From Solenopsis invicta (taxonomy: Eukaryota > Arthropoda > Insecta > Hymenoptera > Formicidae): a DNA stretch of 64,000 bases. Below, in pieces: positions 1 to 11,654 of this stretch. The translations under genes were made by a program, and so were the position numbers. Numbering within the stretch: the stretch's first letter is position 1; the number at the start of each line of letters is the position of its first letter. The DNA is taken from the NCBI RefSeq assembly GCF_016802725.1, contig NC_052669.1, positions 21,295,770 to 21,359,769 on the forward strand. The letters are read 5' to 3'. The notes beneath the pieces were generated by a model. That model was not told the DNA's origin. It worked only from the letters and a program-made list of their open reading frames with translations, and did no database searches.

Positions 1-1324
1 AGCCCCATAAAGCGAGAGCCAGGAGAGGACATGGGAACGGACCTTCGCAAGGAAGTCGAACGGTCCTACACGCTGTACGGTCCCCCTTCGCTTTCTGCCC
101 GCAAAGTAGACGCGGGGGTGTGCGTGTGAGTTCGTCCTTGTTGACGTGCTCGAATGATCGCGGCTAAATTGCATAATAACGATATTTACAAGCAATATGA
201 ACACTGCAAATCTTCGAACGATGTAACCGAATTCTACAAAAAGAAAAAAAAAATAATTTAGAGATTATAAAATCATAAATTAATATTATACATACATTAA
301 TAATTAATAACAATCTTTCAGATTATAATTAATAATAATTTAGTTTTTAATATTTTTAATTAGCATTCTGTCAATAGAGGAACAAATTGATATCTTGCGT
401 TCCTTTGTTTGAGCGATACACAAAAAGTAGAAGCAAAAGATTGTATTAAATGTTCGAAATACTTTTTTCTCTTTGTCAATTTGTTGCTCTTTCTACAGAA
501 CACTTGGAATATTTTTTTTCTCTTTACGAATTTGTCTCTCTTTCTATAGGACATGACTTGTAAGATTCGGCAAGAAGCCGTCGGCCCGGCATAATGAAGG
601 CAAATGCGTGCGTTTTCGTGTGCGCGCAACCGCAACGAGGGTACATGGAGCGGAGAGAGCTTGTTTGTGTCTTCCGATCTCACTGCGTGGCTTCTTCATC
701 CTCGGTACCCTCCACGGAGTATTCGATATGGGAAAGAATGTCGTCGATCGGGTATATACACACGCGATGATGAACGGACAGGGATACTTTGTTGGCGAGA
801 AATTAACCGTAAACTTCTACGTCGCGACGCACCGTACAAGTTTTCCTCCTTAATTTTTTTTAGGTCGGACGTTGAATAATGTCGTTGAGAAAAGATCAAT
901 TAGATGGCCGAAGTGTGCGGATAATTTGTTTTAATTTATTCAAGTGGTGCCGCCAGATATACATGTAATATTTGCAGGACGTTCAATGCGTTTCAAGCAT
1001 GACGCGTTTTTAAATCCAAGTATGATTATTTTATACTTTAATTCGGAGATGTAAAATCTTTCTTAAAATTTTTGCTATGACTTTTCGTCAGCTGCAAAAG
1101 TATTTATCGAAAGATATCACTTGTCGCGTATCAAGATTTGCAAATGAGCAAACATCGCTCAACGGGGTCATTTACATTATCCGTCCTAGAAACAGTTTAC
1201 ATTCTTTTCTTTTAAGCGAAGATTATAATTATTAGGTACATAAGTAAAAATCCATCTATCATGATCAAATAATCTGAATCAAGTAATCTGAAGACATCGA
1301 TTCACGAGATTGATTATAATTAGA

Positions 1325-1359
<35 letters not shown>

Positions 1360-1372
1360 TTTTTTCTCTCCT
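1325..1372. repeat. (TC)n microsatellite
   Basis: An interrupted TC dinucleotide run of roughly 48 bp with TTT interruptions. It accounts for the Arg/Glu-alternating open frame seen on the opposite strand. Confidence 0.9.
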
Positions 1373-1759
1373 GCATGACATCTAAAGTCAATCATTCTAA
1401 AATGCGAGCATATGCGTGCGATGGAATTCATCGCGTCGAGCGGGAGGCACACCATCCTTTTTTGGTCTATCAGTCGTACAGCGACGGGGCACGAGACCAT
1501 GTTGCCAGCAGAACAAGATTAATAAATCCAAGGGGCTGCCGCTCGCCTGGTAACAATAACGAAACACCTTTTATGCACGCGTGGATTTCACCTCTTCCTC
1601 CTCCGCGGCCGCTACCACAACCGCCATCTTCTCCCCGTCTCGCTTCATCCACGTGAACTTCTTCACATTCACCTGCTGCTATTCGAAGATCAGCTGCCCT
1701 AACCGCCACCTTGGCAGCACCTTGCCCACCTCACTTGTCCTCCTTCGACTCCATCGCCA

Positions 1760-2000
1760 CAGACGGACTCTTCCTTCGAATCTTCTTATCCTTCTTCTGC
1801 TACCTCTTATCCTTCCTTCCTTTTTCTTCTTCTTCTTCTTTCTTCATTCGTGCCTCACCTTCGTTCTTCACCGAGGCCGTTTTCCTTCGTCTTCTCATTT
1901 GCTTCGTTCTACTCCCCGTCTTCGCGGCCTTTATCCCGCCAGCACTTCGGTGTTTTCTCCTTCTCCTTCTTCTTCTCCTTCTTCTTCTTCTTCTTCGTGG
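1760..2000. repeat. Pyrimidine-rich tract with (CTT)n runs
   Basis: About 240 bp dominated by C and T on the plus strand, with CTT triplet runs near 1826-1846 and 1960-1998. The overlapping open frames (Ser/Phe/Leu-rich on plus, Lys/Glu-rich on minus) follow from this composition and are not evidence of coding. Confidence 0.8.
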
Positions 2001-3303
2001 CTGTCTCCCCGGGGCAACCGCATGCCCGCGCTCGCATCGGGATTTTTTCCAAAAAATCCAGCTGCGCCGATCTTTTATGGGGGTCCGGCCGCTCGCTGCT
2101 CCCGAGTGCGCGTTGCTGCAGCTTGCGCACTTGTGACACGCATATTTCCATTTTCGAGGCGAGACGGTGCAATGGTCAGATGGCCGGCCTTGCTCGTAAT
2201 TAATCGCTCTACAGCATACCCTAGATAACGAGGTTTCATGTTATATACACAACGCAATCGGCCACTCGGCTATCGTTAATTTATTATCACCCGTGCACTC
2301 CGCGAGCCCTCATCCTCCACTGGCATTATATTCGCTTGCACTTTCTACTCATTGTCGCTGTTTGCTTTACGCTTCACTGCTTAACGTTAGCTTCAAGTAG
2401 ATGGCTATCGGGAGAAAGTATAAGTGTCAATTCGCGAGTGTTAGCGCCTCGCCGCGCGTACCTTTCCGGCTCTTTCTTTTTTTCCTTTTCTTTCTTTTCA
2501 TGGGCATCGGGCGCACGGTGTAAATTGCGTCGCGTTACGCAACGGTAATGTCAACGGACGGAGTCAATGTGTTTTGACAAAATTTATTCGTTATTCAGCA
2601 GGTGAGACGAGAGGCCGATCGGGAGCGCCAAAGACGTAAGCGAGAGATTGCACGTCTGCGGCGCCATGAGCGTTCGGCGCGCGCGAATGTGCGTGTTTCG
2701 CGCAATTTAGATAATACGCTTGGGAATACATACATGTTACTTTCTTCATGCCGCAAGTTACTTTGTAACACGCGCGCCCATCGGCGATAAGAGGGGAATC
2801 GTGTCTGAACCGGCTTGCGCGCATAAACGTTGCTTAATTCCGCGGCACAAAGTAGGCTCTTCAGAATCAGTTGGTAAACGTTCGTGAACGGCATTAGAAA
2901 TGGTTTCATTAAATCGGAATTGATTTGAATCGACGGCGATTAAATTAGCAGCACGGGTTATTATAATATCAAATCCACTATTATGTTTTGTATACGGATA
3001 AGCAAGCAAATAAAATCTTGTTTAAGGAATTTGATAACCTTGAATGAACATAACTTATTCACAATGATACATTTTTATTAAGAAGAATATATTTATTTTT
3101 ATTCAATGACAGTCTTCATGAATTGAAAGGAAAAAGACTTCGGATAGAAAATACATAGTGGGAATTACAATTTTTTGTACTATTATTAAAATAATCATGG
3201 TGCTCTTTTGATGACTAGTTTAATATTGAAATAAAAGTATAATATTTTACTGAAGTTTAAAATTTCATCAAATTTTCTGAAGCAGATTTTATATTTTTAC
3301 TTA

Positions 3304-3532
3304 CACGGAAAGAACGATTTTGCTAAAGTATCGAAAAATTTAGCTAGATACACATTTGAAAATAATTTTGTTAAATCATTAAAATAATTATAATGTTCAA
3401 ACATGATGAGCAATGCTGCAAAAAGTTTTGACCTTTTAGTAGCCAGCTGGAGCGTCCTATATAATTATTTTGATGGTTTAACACAAAGTTAAGTAAAGTT
3501 TTAGATACTTTCGCACAACTGTTCTTTCCGTG
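3304..3532. mobile_element. TA-flanked MITE, family 'CACGGAAAGAAC'
   Basis: A 229-bp non-coding element. It starts CACGGAAAGAACGATTTTGC and ends with the near inverse ...CTGTTCTTTCCGTG, and TA lies immediately outside both ends (3302-3303 and 3533-3534). Imperfect terminal inverted repeats extend about 30 bp, through the GCTAAAGTATC and GATACTTTCGC segments. TA duplication plus short size fits a non-autonomous Tc1/mariner-type element. Related fragments lie at about 3590-3853, 25374-25420 and 63785-63960. Confidence 0.75.
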
Positions 3533-3589
3533 TATATATAAGATAATAATTGCTACTCTTTTTCTATGTAATGACCTCTCTTTATGCAC

Positions 3590-3853
3590 GATAAAGTATC
3601 TACAGATTTTGTTAAAGTAGTTTGCTAAAAATTTTCAATTATAGATACAGATTTGAAAATAATTTTGTTGATTCAACAAACCAATTAGGAAAGTTGTCCA
3701 AGTATGATTCGTGATGCGCTGCAATATTTTAATATTCTTAGCAATCTGCTTGAGCATGCCACATAATCATTTTATAGTCTAACAAAAATTATTTTCAAAC
3801 TTGTATGCAGCTCAATTTTTAGATGTTTAACGAAACTGTTTTTTCCCTTTAGA
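3590..3853. mobile_element. Diverged second copy of the 'CACGGAAAGAAC' MITE
   Basis: Starts 60 bp after the first copy and shares its internal order: TTTTGTTAAAGTA, then GATACAGATTTGAAAATAAT, a central region, and a right end AACGAAACTGTTTTTTCCC that is a mutated form of the terminal GTTCTTTCC. Neither terminus is intact. It could be an older nested or tandem insertion. Confidence 0.5.
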
Positions 3854-6800
3854 TATTTCTTATTGCAAGAGCGTTATTAACATTGAGTGGAAGATGATAT
3901 TTCAAAGATATTACTTTAGACTTTTTATTTTCTTTGGAATGAAATTTAGAAGAATATATCTGAATAAGAATAGCCATTACGTCAGTGATGACGTAATGCG
4001 CGTGTTATGTTACAAAGTTTTAACCCGTAAGGACATAAATTCCTAACGATGATATAAGAACGATAAGCTCGGAGCATAGCGCACATATTTTTTACAAATT
4101 AATATGAGATTACTTATTCCACGTATTTTTAATATGCGTTTATTCTTACTCCCGGCATTTAAGTCACCGTTCGCGGAATGCACGCAAGAAATCCAGTTTG
4201 CGGCTTTCGCTAGTTGCTTCGACGGACATGGCAGTCAAGTAGAACGAATCCCGACGTGGCGTTGGGTCGCTTAATGAAATTCAAACAGGGTCCTGTCGAG
4301 CGTATCGGTTACGTTTCCACCCCCAGCGTCTTGCGCGGCGTCTCGAAAAAAGGGTTGGCGCCCCATTTCTTTCCCACGCGGTCAACGAGTATCTCGACTA
4401 CGAGCGGCCTATAAGCGGCACCTTTTTAAGACCAAGAGTAGATTTGTGAGAGTAAAAAATCCATGGAATAGAAATAAACCCGCGCGCGGGAAGAGAGAGA
4501 GGAAGAGGAAGGAAGAAGTAAAAGAGATTTTAACCAATATTAAACTTACGATAAATTTACGATACACAATCGATTTCAATGAAATTACATCTCGATAGAA
4601 CGTTCAATTTCGTTGAATCTGTTATTTTTACGGTATTTCTTCCTTATCTTCACTTGCGTCTGTATTTCCACGAAATGAAACAGGGACCGGCGTTTCCGAT
4701 TGGAAATTTGGAGAGCGAGATGAGTCGATAATGATTAGATAATCATTAGGCACAGGCGGGCGCATTTGGCACAGCCATTACCGATCGATCCTTTCTTCCC
4801 GGCGAGGTCTCAGGCCGCGCGGGTCGGGCGAAAAAGCCCTCCTTCTGTTCCCCACCGCGTGGGGAAAAAAGAGGAGTCCACCACTGTGGGAGATCGCGTA
4901 CGCAGGGTGCACAGGCCCGGCCGTGAGGAGTCGTGAGAGGAAGCCTGACCGCGCGGCCGGACCGGCGTACAGGAGAAGGACGAGGAGAATCACCTGCGGT
5001 GCACCTGCTGTGCAGGGGGCTCCTTCGGTCCCGTATTAAAAGTGTATCAGACGCTCCCCGGTTTCCCTTCTTGCCCCGCCGTCGCATCCGTCGCCGCCGC
5101 CGCGCCACGCCGTTCGCCTCCTTGCCACCGTCGCTCCTCCGCGTCCTCCTTCGCCCGTGTACTCCTCCACACGCCACGGAATACCTGATAGCCCTTCGCA
5201 CGATAATTGCCCTTCAACCGTCTTTCGTCTTTCGTCTTTCGTCTTTCGTCTTTCGCCTTTGGTGGAAACGATCCCGGGTGCGCGTGTGCGCGCGCGATCG
5301 GGCCCGTTCCTGCAAATTGCGAGCCGTTAGCGATCATTCCGTTGATCCGCTGAGACACATTGTTGAAGCGCGAGGCACGTAACCATGCAAAAAGAGATAT
5401 AAGTACTAGTAATTGCTACAGAAAAAGGTCTTTTCCCTGCGTCGTAACAATATTAATGTATTCCTTCACGCCACGATGAAACACTTTTCTAGATTTTTTT
5501 AACTTGGAAAGAATTCTTCTCTACAATAGGGGGAACGCAACGGTGAAGAGTCGTCTTTAAAAATTGTGAAAGACGCGGGATTTAAGGACTTTCAATGGAC
5601 GCATAGTATATGTAGGTAACGCGTGCTTCTTCGATCACCCTTTTCTTCGTTCGCCTTCAATGCCTCCGCGCTACTGACGCGAGGTTGGCCATTGGCCCGT
5701 TTGAAAATTGCCCTCTCGCAACCGACGTTGCCTGAGCGCGTGCTGGATCAGGCTGTGGAGGAGGCTAATAGCGTATGATTGCCAAGCTTTTGCCCGCTGA
5801 AAGAAACAATTTTGCCGCGTCGTCCCTTTGAATGACTCTGACGGCATAACATTCTCGTTTGGCAAAACGTTTCTTCACAAAGGCCTGATTCTGCATTTAT
5901 TCAGAATTCACCAATTGAAACTTGCGCGCGCGAAAGAATGATTTCAGAGGGGAGAAAAAGGGTTAAAAGGAAGAAAAAGTCCCCTTCTGAAAAATTTCTC
6001 TCTGCTCGGAAAGGGTGATTTTGATATAAGTAGAATAAAATACTTAAAAGTGCCTATAACTTCAAACGTCCGATGATTATCCCTCGAGGTTCGGCTTCCT
6101 CTTTTTTTTTTATTTTTATTAGCATATACCGCCTTTCCTCGTGCCCTTTACCACTTCCTGTTACGACCGTCTCCTAAAGAGATCGCATCAATTTGCTTCT
6201 TTTTCTAACGGTCTCGAAGAGATACGTTTCCCGCACACGTACCCGCGCGGCGGCCGCACTCGCTCGCGACGGACAGCAGGAGTACGGACAGCAGGAGTAG
6301 CGACCAACGGCCAACAGGTGTATAGCAGGTGCACACCCTGAGCAGCTCGAAGAGCGCGCTGCGGAGAGCTAAAAAGTTTCACGTCTACCTGAAGGTCCCA
6401 CGCGAGAAGACGACACGACTTTCAACCGTCGTTTTCGACGGTGAAGCGCCATCGCCCTCCGGCGTTCCCACCCCACGAAGGTGTTGCACTTACGATGCAA
6501 CGACGTACAGACAGACGCCTAGGTCTAGTCTCCGCCCTTAATTTGGTTCTACCTTGGTGCTGTTTCCATTGAAGGAAAGTAGAAGCGAAGGAAACCGAAA
6601 ACAATCAATTTTTCGGCTCTAAAATAAAAAAATTAATAACATACAATTGAAAGAACAAAGACCTAAGCTAGTTATAAAATTTATAAAATTTTATTTTAAT
6701 TTTATTGTTTGATGTAAAATAAAACACAAGCTTTCGAAGTAACATTTCAAATAATTGTTTTATTAAAGACGTTTTAGCTTGACATCAAACCTTTAATTGT

Positions 6801-8149
6801 TTTTAAGGGAGTAATAAACGACTTTAAAAGAGGCTTCTCTATTTGTCAATTAAAAAAAAAAGAAAAAAAAATTGAGCCTTAGAAAAGATATGAATTGACA
6901 CATCAATTGAGCAGATCTTGAAGACATTTTAAGAATTTTTTAATTTCAAAACATAAATGGCAATGTTGCACATCTCTGTAGTTTTCCGTGTTTAAAAAAC
7001 ATGATTCATTGGCATCGTAGAGAATTCAATTTATAATCATTTGAATAAAAGTCTCTTAAGGATTTCGAAACTATATGAATGTAGTTTCAGCTAAGCAATT
7101 TTTTAGAATAATTTTTTTTTACAAAACGGCAGAAGTTTAAAAAATTTTTTTAATTTTACTATATTTTTGACATTTTTAAACATTGCGCTCTCCGAATCTA
7201 ACAATTTAAAATAAAATCTCTACGCTTAACTGAAGCTATTAATTTTACTGTTCAAGGCTGTGAACAATCGGTCGAAAATTATTCGAGTTATTTAGACGCC
7301 GCTAGTTGAAAGAAAGTAGTTTCGAGAAAAAAGCGTTTAAATGTCAGTATTGATCATTTAACAAAAATCTATCAAATTTGTTAGCTTATTATAAAATGTA
7401 TCTATTCCTGGTTTATCTTTTTTTTTGCAAAAAATGTAAAAAATATAAAATTTTTGAGTTTTTGAAAATTATATTGTGGTTTATCCCTTTAAGCATTGTA
7501 GATTAAAATTGCATTTGACAGATTTTTAGTCGAGAGCGGTGAGATATTTATATAAGTAAATTTTTAGATGGTCAAAAATCGAAGATTTATATTTCAGTAG
7601 AACAACCTTAACTTTGTGTGAATATAAACAAAAATAATCATAATTTATAAAATGTTCTTCTCGCTTTTAAAATATTAATTAATGTTGAAGTTTGATCGCG
7701 CGATTAAATAACATGTTTATTTCCCATTTTGACGACTAATATATGATAACTGTTACGCATAGAAAAAGTAGAGATCGTGACATTATCTATTTTTAACAGT
7801 TTTCATTAAAATTTGCTGTGTCAGTTCATTCTGACGAAGCTTGTGGATCGAAGGGGGAGTGAAATAAACGCGATTTAACGCGTTTCCATCGGTTTAAATT
7901 AGAATCTGCCGTAGATGTAAATTAATGCTTCGGCACTGTGGTCTTTGACGGAAGAAACGTGGGAGGTACGTGATCTACAATTAGGATTATAATTACTAAT
8001 TGTACAGAATGTATCGTACGCAAAACGTAAGGCGGAAATGAGGCTTTATCACTTTGGTCAGTAACGGTTGTACGCAACGAAACAGGCGCGCTAATAAACC
8101 ATCTCTCCACCAGAGCTGCCTCGAAATATAAAGCTTGACATAACAGAAT
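3854..8149. other. Gene-free stretch with a CpG-dense block
   Basis: No gene recognised. A CpG-dense block runs from about 4140 to 5390, and smaller ones lie at 5600-5880 and 6120-6560. Open frames here of 100-150 codons (e.g. 4933-5382 plus, 4746-5201 minus) are Arg/Pro/Ser-rich, overlap on opposite strands, and show no domain. From 6600 to 7900 the DNA is AT-rich and featureless. The CpG blocks could be promoters or untranslated first exons of genes outside the window, but I see no way to join them to coding exons. Confidence 0.45.
5219..5256. repeat. Heptamer tandem repeat (TCTTTCG)n
   Basis: Five consecutive perfect copies of a 7-bp unit TCTTTCG, preceded by CG. A period of 7 would shift the frame at every unit, which argues against the overlapping open frames being real protein. 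Confidence 0.85.
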
Positions 8150-8323
8150 CATAATGTTACATTAAACGAAACGACGTTCGTACGCCGAGAGGCATGCAAC
8201 GTAATAAACATCGCGAGGAATGGAGCGGAGCGAAGAAAGAAAAAACAATTGACGAGACCGCGATGATGAACGAAGAGATGGGGATGGTAATGAAAATGCG
8301 AATGGGTCAGTGAGAGAAAAGGG

Positions 8324-8325
8324 AA

Positions 8326-8356
<31 letters not shown>
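8324..8356. repeat. (GA)n microsatellite
   Basis: A near-perfect GA run with one GG interruption. It produces the Ser/Leu-rich open frame on the minus strand. Confidence 0.85.
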
Positions 8357-8487
8357 TGGAAGGAGAGGCTTAAAGAGATCACCGCAGCGGTAAAAGAATG
8401 CCACAATGCAATGAGGCGAAAACGGTCGGGATCGAAACGAGGGAGGTGAAGCGGAAAAACGGCGAAGCAAGAGAAGCGGAACAAGGG

Positions 8488-8511
8488 GAAGAAGAAGAAG
8501 AAGAAGAAGAA
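8488..8511. repeat. (GAA)n microsatellite
   Basis: Eight GAA units within a longer purine-rich segment. It accounts for a Glu-rich open frame on plus and a Ser/Leu-rich one on minus. Confidence 0.8.
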
Positions 8512-8725
8512 CGACGGGATAGAGGAAGAAAAAGAAGAAGACGAGGAGGAAGAGTTCGGAACGGAACGTGCGTGGAGGAAACAAGCGGGAACAATACGCG
8601 CGCGTGGAGGAAGCACCTGCGCGTCTTATTATCGATCATCTATCGATCCGCTCCCTGTGCTCGCAGCCTACCCTTCGGAATCACTATATATACGCGGCGC
8701 GCGTTGTGTTTTCGACCGTTAAAAA

Positions 8726-8773
8726 CCCACCCTGTTGTGGTGGGACCGTCAGGTGCTTCTTCCTGGACGGCAA
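8726..8773. other. Two adjacent GC-rich hairpins
   Basis: CCCACC-CTGTTGT-GGTGGG is followed two bases later by CCGTCAGG-TGCTTCTT-CCTGGACGG, whose arms pair with one bulged base. The two stems are directly adjacent in a CpG-rich block about 30 bp after a TATA-like element. The function is unknown. Chance pairing in GC-rich DNA is possible. Confidence 0.35.
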
Positions 8774-11107
8774 GTGCAGGCGGCACAAGTGCCTTTTCGA
8801 TTTAATGACACGTTGTCCCACACGAGCGCGCGGCCGGCCACGTATATACACGCGAGCACCTTTCGTCTTCCATGAGGTCCTTCCGAGTTTCCGTTGGCCG
8901 CGCCACCGGGCCAGTACGGCGCAGCACTTCTAATTCTCCCAAGAAAAGAGAGGAAGAAAAAAAAAGAAGAAATAAGACGGAATAGGAAACGCCTCGGAAG
9001 TCGCGTGGTAAATGCGATTGATATAGAACGCGAGGATCGTACGCTACCGAATAGCGATCTTTTAACCTTTTGTCATGCAGGAACGCGTAGAAAGACGAGT
9101 TATGCTGATAAGCTGCGAAACACGAGAGGTCGTCGGCTTCGATCGTTCGATCGATCGTGCGCGGCGATCGTCGCGAGGAATCATAGAGGCATTTCATTAC
9201 GAAACAGTGTTGCTCGCCCATTTTTACTTATCGAAATTCAATTGAGTTAATGATCGCACCTGTACGTTCCTTTCTCTCTGCCGGAACACCGTCGGGACAT
9301 TCCGGCAGCTGTAGCCGTACATAAGGAACCGACGTATCCCTCCGTGCTGGTGGTGGTACGTATGCGTGTACGTACAGGTGGAAGGCATGATCATGAGGCT
9401 CCTGCTCCTCCTTCACTCGCGAGCCGTCTGCCTTTGTTGCGATTTTTCATCCGTCCCTTAGCGACACGGGCGCATTCACCACTGCTCCAATTCCGTCCCG
9501 AGTATACCTATTAATTAAACATTAATGGCAACGAGCCTCGCGTTTCGTAACCTTTGTCGAAACTATAATTTTCGAAATGCGCGGCAGCTTTTACCGCTCG
9601 GGGTTTCGACAACGTCGATGCGATCGATAATTCAAAGTAAACGCGAGGACCCCTTTAAATCGCCCAGTGTCGCACGATGTAGGCTAACTTAACACTTTTG
9701 ACCATCTGCCCCGAATCGGGCATATGCTATAGGGATAACATCGAAAATGATCCGAAACGAGTATGAGAGAGGAAGAGAGAGAATGAAACGGGCTCTCTCT
9801 ATAAGCTCCCGGCACTCGCTACCCGGCTGTCGGCAATCCACCTGTTGATTTCCAAATCAAAATAATATCACGGTTGCCACATTTTCTCGACAGTCGTCGT
9901 TCTGTCTAAAATCTTCCCGCGAGGAAACGTAAATATCGCGGCGCGCGGCGGAAGTGGGTGAAGCTGTAACGCGCATCGCGGCCGTGAGATAAAATTTTAT
10001 GTCTTTGTCATTATCGTATTGACAGAATGATATTTCCGGTTCCTTTTCTACAGGTATATCAGCTTCTCCCGTGATATTGCTAGAGTGTAGAATGTTCAGT
10101 GATAATATTAATCTTGTGGAAAAATAATTTGATAACTTTTATTAAATATATTTTTATTCAATGCCCAATTTCTTTATCTTTAGATAACTTTATCATAAGA
10201 CATCTCCCAAAGATTATGATAATTTCTATTAAAATTCTAGTACATTTTGTTTATTGAAAGTTAATAGTATGAAGAATAGCCTACTTGTTAGATACGTAAC
10301 CAGACGTTTCAGTGAAGAAAACGAATTTCTATTTAATTGATGAATATCTTTATCTAGAAGATAGCTATCGGGAGATGTGAAGAAATGGGGTATAAGAATT
10401 TTTTTGTGGAAAATTCTGTGAATAATAATTCATTAAACACAAATTTTTTACCGTCAATTTTTAGGTATATCTTTAGTAAAAATCATGAATGTTATATTAA
10501 TGTTGTTTTTATGATAATTTTATTTGTTTACAAATAATTTGGAAAATTAGTGTTGAATTTAACATATACATATGTTAAACCGATTTGATATGCGTATCCC
10601 ATATATCTGAAATAATCCAAACAAATTTTGGTATTAGTTTAACACAAGAGAAATAGAAATTAACACAAATTATTAGAAAAACGTAAAAAAATTAACATGA
10701 AGAATGTAATATTTGGACAAAATTTTCAAATAAATTATGAAAGCATATCTTTTCAGTAAAATTAACATTTATAATAATTAAATTGACATTTAAATTTTTA
10801 ATAAAACATAAATTAAAATTTGTTTTATAACTGGATTATTTTTAATATTTATTCACTCATCAATATACCGTGTTATTTTAGTATAAAAGTATTAAACAAA
10901 TATCAAATTAACACAAAATATTTAAATAACGCAATTGGATCAAACTAACACTCTGATGTTTAAAAAATTCTACGCAATTATTTTAAACGATTATAAATAC
11001 AAAATGTTTCCTACTGTGTAATATATCGTCCTTCCGTTGAGAACGATGAATTCCCCAGTGATTTCACTTAATCGCTTTCAAATTTCATTGTTGACTACTA
11101 CGGGAAC

Positions 11108-11133
11108 CCCCCACGATTGGCGGACCGTGGGGG
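11108..11133. other. Short perfect hairpin, 8-bp GC stem
   Basis: CCCCCACG pairs with CGTGGGGG across a 10-nt loop. It is isolated, with no T-run beside it and no known RNA recognised. Recorded as structure only. Confidence 0.4.
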
Positions 11134-11629
11134 TGTAAAGAGGAACAGCAAGGGCAGGACACTCTCAGGCAGGTCCTGATTTATGAACGAAATCTCGAGT
11201 AAATGCTCGTTTCCGCGCTCTGCTGGGCGTGAAATGACTTTGGGCGAGTTTCTCCCTGCAACTAGGGGAGGGGGGGCATCCGCGACGCGACGGCGACTCG
11301 ACTATGCGTGCAGTTCCGGTTCCCGTGGACCGGAAGTACCGGCTCATACACCGTCCCTTGACCGTCATAATTTCGTGAACGGTCGTCTCACTGGCACTTC
11401 TATTTAGTAATAGCAAAATATTTATATAGCATACTTTTATATTACATCACATGCCTTGAATTGCGTCTTGCACTTGTACAGTACTTGTAGTGTCATTAGT
11501 GTCTTGAAGGCTCAGGTTTTTATATAGCAGTCTTGCTGATACCTCGTCTTTTGATATATCTGTAATTCTTTTTTTTTTTCCAAATTTGTTATGCCTCTGA
11601 TATTGTACTTATTTGCACTTCAATAAAGA

Positions 11630-11654
11630 TAATAATAATAATAATAATAATAAT
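11630..11654. repeat. (AAT)n microsatellite
   Basis: Eight consecutive AAT-type triplets in AT-rich DNA. Confidence 0.85.

Larger units (their letters stand above)
1..3300. other. Gene-free stretch with CpG-rich patches
   Basis: I see no supported gene here. Short open frames on both strands are low-complexity (Ser/Phe/Leu- or Arg-rich) and come from pyrimidine runs and CpG-rich sequence. None has a recognisable domain or a consistent chain of splice sites. The stretch alternates AT-rich DNA (180-370, 900-1320, 2930-3300) with CpG-rich patches (560-860, 1380-1720, 2000-2200, 2440-2830). It could be intergenic, or part of an intron or UTR of a gene lying outside the window. Confidence 0.5.
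8150..11100. other. CpG-rich block followed by AT-rich DNA, no gene seen
   Basis: 8150-9980 is CpG-dense with purine runs, and 10000-11040 is AT-rich. I find no exon chain. A TATA-like ACTATATATACGCGG at about 8683-8697 sits before a CpG-rich segment and could be a core promoter, but no downstream coding exon can be attached. Open frames overlap on both strands and carry no domain I recognise. Confidence 0.4.

Noticed and set aside
1581..2228. 215-codon open frame rich in Ser, Phe and Leu
   Set aside because: It runs through a CTT/pyrimidine tract, and the two other plus-strand frames and one minus frame are also open there. There is no domain and the composition follows from the repeat.
4746..5382. 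Overlapping open frames of about 150 codons on both strands
   Set aside because: Arg/Pro/Ser-rich in every frame because of high CpG content. A 7-bp tandem repeat crosses the frames, and no exon partners or domains are seen.
8149..8616. 155-codon minus-strand frame rich in Ser/Leu/Phe
   Set aside because: Generated by GA and GAA microsatellites; a second minus frame is open over the same span.
8568..8933. Plus-strand frame containing a Cys-rich CFFLDGKCRRHKC stretch, considered as a small secreted peptide or toxin-like exon
   Set aside because: No signal peptide and no fitting splice sites. The Cys segment coincides with two GC-rich hairpins, so the coding interpretation is not supported.
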